From positions 1-10,509 of the forward strand of contig CAJLYG010000103.1 of NCBI GenBank assembly GCA_905210845.1: 10,509 nucleotides of DNA, in the 5' to 3' direction. The stretch comes from an uncultured Prevotella sp. (GTDB lineage Bacteria; Bacteroidota; Bacteroidia; Bacteroidales; Bacteroidaceae). The position numbers and the translations under genes are program-made. Positions within the stretch are counted from its first letter, which is position 1, and each line of letters opens with the position of its first letter. The notes below the pieces were generated by a model. That model searched no databases. It saw only the letters and a list, made by a program, of their open reading frames with translations, and was not told the origin of the DNA. Shown here one piece after another: positions 7,758 through 10,509 of this stretch.

Positions 7758-9461
7758 ATGAAGAAGACGCTTTTATTTGCTTTGATCCTATTCTTGAATG
7801 GATGGACAGTGCGTGCAGAAAATATCATCTCCGTCAAGTTGGATGGGGGGACGGCTGGACAGTGCTTACGGGATGCCTTTGAAAAGGCAGCCTCTTATCA
7901 GGGGAGTCCTGTCACGATCCAGTTGTCACCGGGCATTTATCGCATTCCCCGGGAGGATGCCACGGTCAGGAAGTACTATGTCTCGAATACTTGTTCGGAG
8001 CAGGAGTGCCCTGATCCACAGAAGCATATCGCCCTTTTGCTGCGGCATCTCAAGAATGTCAACGTCGACGGCCGGGGCGCGACGATCCTCTTGGATGGTG
8101 AGATGACGGCTTTCGTGATCGACAGTTGCCAGAACATCTTGTTCAAGGATTTGAAAATAGACAATGCGCATCCCACGCAGGTCGAGATGGAGGTCGTGGA
8201 AGACGGGAAGGATTATATGAAATGCAAGGTCCATCCCACTTCTCAATATCGTATTGTCGATGGGCAGTTGGAGTGGTATGGCAAGGGATGGGCTTTCCGG
8301 AAGGGAATTGCACAGATGTATGACCCCAAGCGAGACATGACGTGGCGTTCCTGGAGTCCGATGGACAATTTATGTGAGGTAAAGGAACTGGCTCCCCATT
8401 CCCTTTACTTGCGGTACTCCAAGAAGCAAGAAGTGCCGGTGGGCACGGTGTTCCAGATCAGGAATGGGATCAGAGATGAAGTGTGCGGGCTGATTAATCG
8501 TTCAAGGAATGTCAGGTTCGAGGACGTCCATTTCTGCTACTTGGGCAATTTCGGCGTTGTGAGCCAGACCTCTGAGGACATTTTTGTCAACCATTGCCGC
8601 TTTGCCCCGGAACAAGGATCGGGGAGGACGAATGCGGGCTTTGCCGACATGATGCAGTTCTCGGGGTGCAAGGGGACTATCCGTATCGAGAATTCTTATT
8701 TCGCCGGAGCCCATGACGACCCAATCAATATCCACGGTACACACTTGCAGGTTACCAAGGTGATCGACAGGTCTCGTCTTCGCCTGAGGTATATGCATCC
8801 CCAAACATACGGGTTCCAGTCTTTCTTTCCGGGCGATAGCATCGAAATCGTCAACCCGGAAACGTTGCTGCCTGTCTACTCCTGTCTGGTCAAGTCGGCT
8901 AAGATGGTCACGCCTCGGGAGATCGAGATCACGTTGACCCAGCCGTTGGACCGAACTTTCGTCAAGTTGTCTGCGACGTGGGTCGTTGAGAACACGACAT
9001 GGACTCCCCAAGTATATTTAGCCCATAATTATTTCTGTAGGATCCCTACGCGTGGCATCCTCGTAACGACGAGGAGAAAGACGGTCATCGAGCATAATAC
9101 GTTCTATGGGACCCAGATGAGTGGTATCTTGGTAGCCGATGATGGGAAGAGCTGGTTTGAGTCGGGTCCTGTCCATCAGTTGACCATTCGTCGGAATACC
9201 TTTATCAAGTGCGGCAGTCCTGTGATCCTCATTGCCCCGGAGACTGGGACGAGCACATCCCCTGTCCATCGGAACATTTCTATTCGTGAGAATGTGTTTG
9301 AGATGGCGTCTCCCTCCTCGAAAGCCATTTCCGCAGCGTGCGTAGAGGGATTGACGATGGAGGATAATTTCGTGGAATACCCTTCTTCTGGGAATACGGC
9401 GGATGCGATCGAATATAAAAATTGTACTCATGTCTTAAACAAGAATAACAGAATTGAATAG
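7758..9461 (+). CDS. Secreted GH110 alpha-1,3-galactosidase (567 aa)
   Basis: Predicted inverting exo-alpha-1,3-galactosidase, the family that removes terminal alpha-1,3-galactose from blood group B or linear alpha-Gal glycans. A Sec signal (MKKTLLFALILFLNGWTVRA, cleaved before EN) is followed by a right-handed parallel beta-helix with an inserted beta-barrel-like section. Family hallmarks, from memory of Bacteroides GlaA/GlaB and Pseudoalteromonas GH110, are ADMMQFSGCKG, AHDDPINIHGTHL, MHPQTYGF, ENTTWTPQV, PTRGILVTTRRK and SWFESGPVH. Asp297 and Asp320/Asp321 have the same spacing (23 and 24 residues) as the catalytic Asp321, Asp344 and Asp345 of the structurally studied enzyme. Length is close to the usual 600 or so. 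AGGAAGA just before the ATG may serve as a ribosome site. It follows the GH2 genes on the same strand, and galactose released here could feed the upstream symporter. Whether it needs branched (fucosylated) substrate or accepts linear ones cannot be read from the sequence. Confidence 0.92.
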   Translation: MKKTLLFALILFLNGWTVRAENIISVKLDGGTAGQCLRDAFEKAASYQGSPVTIQLSPGIYRIPREDATVRKYYVSNTCSEQECPDPQKHIALLLRHLKNVNVDGRGATILLDGEMTAFVIDSCQNILFKDLKIDNAHPTQVEMEVVEDGKDYMKCKVHPTSQYRIVDGQLEWYGKGWAFRKGIAQMYDPKRDMTWRSWSPMDNLCEVKELAPHSLYLRYSKKQEVPVGTVFQIRNGIRDEVCGLINRSRNVRFEDVHFCYLGNFGVVSQTSEDIFVNHCRFAPEQGSGRTNAGFADMMQFSGCKGTIRIENSYFAGAHDDPINIHGTHLQVTKVIDRSRLRLRYMHPQTYGFQSFFPGDSIEIVNPETLLPVYSCLVKSAKMVTPREIEITLTQPLDRTFVKLSATWVVENTTWTPQVYLAHNYFCRIPTRGILVTTRRKTVIEHNTFYGTQMSGILVADDGKSWFESGPVHQLTIRRNTFIKCGSPVILIAPETGTSTSPVHRNISIRENVFEMASPSSKAISAACVEGLTMEDNFVEYPSSGNTADAIEYKNCTHVLNKNNRIE

Positions 9462-9542
9462 GCTATGATGCCTCACATAGGTGTTGCTAACAAGAAAAAA
9501 TGTTTTTCAACGCTAAAGTGTATTTATTTTGAAATGATTTCG

Positions 9543-9550
9543 TATATTTG
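9543..9550 (+). promoter_or_regulatory. Bacteroidota -7 promoter element for the small ORF
   Basis: TATATTTG is a perfect match to TAnnTTTG and lies about 50 bases before the start codon at 9600, within an AT-rich gap (9462-9599). No good -33 TTTG exists at 19-21 bases upstream. The nearest TTTG (9528-9531) is only 11 bases away, so the -33 element is weak or absent. The leader before the ATG is A-rich, as is common for Bacteroidota translation starts without a Shine-Dalgarno site. Confidence 0.5.
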
Positions 9551-9599
9551 CGCTTGGGAATAGGATGCATATTCTCTCTGAAATAAAAACAGCACGAAT

Positions 9600-9788
9600 A
9601 TGGGAAAGAAAACTTATTTGCCTCCACGGATAAGCAGCATCTCAGTTCCTAATGTATGCGAAAGCTTTGGGGAGGATAAAAGCAGTGTGAATGACTTTGA
9701 CTTTGCCAAGCCACGGCGTGGCGATGAGGATGAAGACATGTATGATGAATCTACCGATTGGCTTGTTAGTTCTTGGAGCGAGGATTGA
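9600..9788 (+). CDS. Small acidic protein of unknown function (62 aa)
   Basis: I do not recognise a named family. The N-terminal third is basic and proline-containing (GKKTYLPPRISSISVPN), followed by a single Cys20. The C-terminal third is strongly acidic: ten Asp/Glu among the last 21 residues, with Trp54 and Trp59 near the end. There is no signal peptide or membrane segment. Short proteins opening with Met-(x)-Lys-Lys-x-Tyr-x-x-Pro and ending in an acidic tail are, from memory, common as lineage-specific small genes in Prevotella-like genomes, sometimes near secretion or peptide-modification genes. Nothing of that kind is visible here. The start is supported by the -7 promoter element 50 bases upstream and an A-rich leader. 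It could be a peptide precursor, a small regulator or simply an orphan; no function is assigned. Confidence 0.6.
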   Translation: MGKKTYLPPRISSISVPNVCESFGEDKSSVNDFDFAKPRRGDEDEDMYDESTDWLVSSWSED

Positions 9789-9897
9789 TCTTTAGCTTGT
9801 AAAGTTCACGAGATTTGCATTTCAGCCATTGGACGATGCCGCTTGCCACGGCTGTCTATGAGGTGGGTACGTCTCCCAATCTGCCATGGAATGGCGC

Positions 9898-9916
9898 GCG
9901 AAAGGTGACCTTTCGC
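9898..9916. repeat. Perfect 19-base palindrome / hairpin
   Basis: GCGAAAGGTGACCTTTCGC is its own reverse complement around a central G (9907). As RNA it would form an 8-base-pair stem (9898-9905 with 9909-9916) closed by a UGA triloop. No T run follows, so it is not a standard intrinsic terminator. It directly precedes the 22-base tandem repeats and may be a protein-binding dyad or part of an interspersed repeat. Confidence 0.7.
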
Positions 9917-9918
9917 AA

Positions 9919-10006
9919 GGCGGGAGATGGCCTGTTGGAAGCTGGGAGATGACCTGTTAAGGGCTATTAGATGATCTATTGATGGCTGGGAGATAACCTC
10001 TTGCTG
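9919..10006 (+). repeat. Four imperfect 22-base tandem repeats
   Basis: Units at 9919-9940, 9941-9962, 9963-9984 and 9985-10006 share the core GCTGGGAGATGACCTGTT followed by a variable tail. Unit 1 begins GGCGGGAG, and unit 3 is the most diverged (GCTATTAGATGATCTATT). The period of 22 is not a multiple of three, which argues against a coding repeat. It also has no spacers, so it is not a CRISPR array. A reverse-oriented relative of the core (GTCTCCCAATCT, 9871-9882) occurs about 40 bases upstream of the array. Confidence 0.75.
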
Positions 10007-10034
10007 GAGCTCCGTTCTGCGCGCGCCCCGGAGG

Positions 10035-10071
10035 TATGTGAGAAGAGAGGTATAAAAATAAAAAAAACAAA
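10035..10071. other. Composition break / probable chimeric junction
   Basis: Sequence up to about 10034 is G+C rich (GCGCGCGCCCCGGAGG at 10019-10034). From about 10050 it becomes extremely A+T rich: 14 of 60 bases are G/C in 10081-10140 and 11 of 60 in 10141-10200, compared with 29 of 60 in a typical upstream coding line (2281-2340). The TruA reading frame is open back to 10042, right after an in-frame TGA at 10039-10041. The join is therefore probably between about 10042 and 10060. The exact point cannot be fixed by eye. Confidence 0.7.
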
Positions 10072-10380
10072 ATGAAAAATGAAATAGAATATTTAAAAGG
10101 TACTCATGATTTTAGTGCATTTGTAAATAAAGAAGAAAAGAAAGAATCATATGTAAGAACAATATATGATGCAAGTATAACTAAAGAAAATAATATATTA
10201 ATTTTTAGATTTATAGGTAATGGATTCTTAAAATATCAAGTGAGGAATATGGTGGGAGCATTAATAGAAGTTAGTACAAAGAATAAAAGTATAGATTATA
10301 TACTAAAATCAAAAGATAGATGCTCATTTGGAAAAACTGCAGGTGCAGAGGGATTATACTTAAATAACGTTGAATATTAA
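10072..10380 (+). CDS. truA: TruA tRNA pseudouridine synthase, C-terminal fragment
   Basis: TruA makes pseudouridine at positions 38-40 of the tRNA anticodon stem-loop. Only about the last 102-113 of the usual 245-270 residues are present. Recognisable parts are GTHDFSAF, VRTIYDASI, the conserved GNGFLKYQVRNMVGALIEV helix and the ending GKTAGAEGLYLNNVEY. The catalytic aspartate lies in the N-terminal half and is absent, so this piece cannot be a working enzyme. The ATG at 10072 is probably an internal Met: the frame stays open back to 10042 and those residues (RYKNKKNK) loosely fit TruA. Codon use is extremely A+T rich (mostly AAA, ATA, TTA), and wording such as SYVRTIYDA resembles Bacilli/Mollicutes-type TruA, unlike the Bacteroidales genes upstream. 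It is best explained as a fragment from another organism joined at the composition break. A true transferred and truncated gene is less likely. Confidence 0.88.
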   Translation: MKNEIEYLKGTHDFSAFVNKEEKKESYVRTIYDASITKENNILIFRFIGNGFLKYQVRNMVGALIEVSTKNKSIDYILKSKDRCSFGKTAGAEGLYLNNVEY

Positions 10381-10388
10381 ATAAATGC

Positions 10389-10420
10389 AATAGATATTAT
10401 TATTAAATATCTATTTTTTT
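10389..10420 (+). terminator. Rho-independent terminator after truA
   Basis: A perfect 10-base-pair stem, AATAGATATT (10389-10398) with AATATCTATT (10406-10415), and a 7-base loop, followed directly by a T run (T tract 10414-10420). It starts eight bases after the truA stop. An A+T-only style stem is what a very low G+C Bacillota-like genome would use. Confidence 0.85.
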
Positions 10421-10453
10421 ATCAAAATTTTACATTTTTATAAAAAAAAACCC

Positions 10454-10482
10454 TTGACAAACATAGGGGGGGGGGATATAAT
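10454..10482 (+). promoter_or_regulatory. Consensus -35/-10 promoter with G10 spacer tract
   Basis: TTGACA (10454-10459) and TATAAT (10477-10482) are both perfect sigma70/sigmaA hexamers with the optimal 17-base spacer. Ten of those 17 spacer bases are an uninterrupted G run (10466-10475), striking in DNA of about 20% G+C. An A9 tract (10442-10450) sits just upstream of the -35 box and could act as an UP-like element. It is oriented to drive a gene starting just past the window edge. Confidence 0.85.
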
Positions 10483-10499
10483 AGATATATAGTATAAAT

Positions 10500-10508
10500 A
10501 GAAGGAGA
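10500..10508 (+). promoter_or_regulatory. Strong Shine-Dalgarno site for a gene beyond the window
   Basis: AGAAGGAGA is a near-perfect anti-16S match, about 20 bases after the -10 box. A start codon should follow within about ten bases of the window end. Such a strong site is typical of Bacillota-like genomes and unlike the weak leaders of the upstream Bacteroidales genes. Confidence 0.75.
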
Positions 10509-10509
10509 T

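Larger units (their letters stand above)
9789..10041. other. Non-coding, repeat-bearing G+C-rich stretch
   Basis: About 250 bases between the small protein gene and the composition break. It contains the perfect palindrome at 9898-9916, four 22-base tandem units at 9919-10006, and two GCGCGCG tracts (9894-9900 and within 10019-10025). The longest same-strand open frame from an ATG (9836-9952, 38 codons) ends inside the repeats and shows no recognisable domain. I see no tRNA, terminator with a T run, or inverted-repeat-bounded element. Confidence 0.55.

Noticed and set aside
9463..9508. Possible terminator after the GH110 gene (CTATG/CATAG hairpin and GAAAAA/TTTTTC hairpin)
   Set aside because: Stems of only 5-6 base pairs, very weak pairing, and no clear T run following a G+C-rich stem.
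9898..9916. Palindrome as an intrinsic terminator
   Set aside because: The stem is good but it is followed by AAGGCGGG rather than a T run.
9836..9952. 38-codon ATG-started frame running into the tandem repeats
   Set aside because: No recognisable domain, no promoter or ribosome site, it ends inside a repeat whose period is not a multiple of three, and the frame is too short to be convincing.
9919..10006. Possible CRISPR array
   Set aside because: The units are directly abutting without unique spacers, they diverge from each other, and no cas gene is present.
10454..10482. CsoR-type copper operator overlapping the promoter
   Set aside because: CsoR sites are pseudopalindromes with a C tract on the left and a G tract on the right. 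Here only a G run is present and the left half has no C tract, so a slippage tract fits better.

Overview
Nearly all of this window (about 1-10040) looks like chromosomal DNA of a gut-type Bacteroidales bacterium, plausibly from the Prevotella/Segatella side of the order. The evidence is long secreted glycoside hydrolases with Sec signals, promoters with the Bacteroidota -7 element TAnnTTTG, mostly weak Shine-Dalgarno sites, and about 48% G+C in a typical coding line. No taxonomic marker gene is present, so the genus is a guess.

Positions 2-7625 form a compact same-strand operon. It holds the 3' three quarters of an SGLT-type sodium/sugar symporter, very similar to the vSGLT sodium/galactose transporter as I remember it, followed by two tandem exported family 2 glycoside hydrolases (989 and 1137 residues). 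The gaps are only 17 and 8 bases. After a 132-base gap with its own promoter comes a secreted right-handed beta-helix enzyme (7758-9461). I assign it to GH110, the alpha-1,3-galactosidase family that includes blood-group-B and alpha-Gal epitope cleaving enzymes. Its three catalytic aspartates have exactly the family spacing. Together the genes suggest a module that strips beta- and alpha-linked galactose (or related sugars) outside the cytoplasm and imports the monosaccharide with sodium. No SusC/SusD pair or regulator is visible.

Downstream lie a small, strongly acidic 62-residue protein of unknown function (9600-9788) with its own -7 promoter element, and a G+C-rich non-coding stretch. That stretch carries a perfect 19-base palindrome and four imperfect 22-base tandem repeats (9919-10006).

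At about 10040-10070 the base composition changes abruptly to about 20% G+C, and the sequence becomes the C-terminal part of a Bacillota/Mollicutes-like tRNA pseudouridine synthase TruA with no N-terminal catalytic domain. It is followed by a rho-independent terminator, a perfect sigma70/sigmaA-type promoter whose 17-base spacer is mostly a run of ten G, and a strong Shine-Dalgarno site at the window edge. I read this as DNA of a different organism joined to the Bacteroidales segment, most likely a metagenome assembly chimera. The G10-spacer promoter is the most interesting single element because it has the architecture of a phase-variable promoter.
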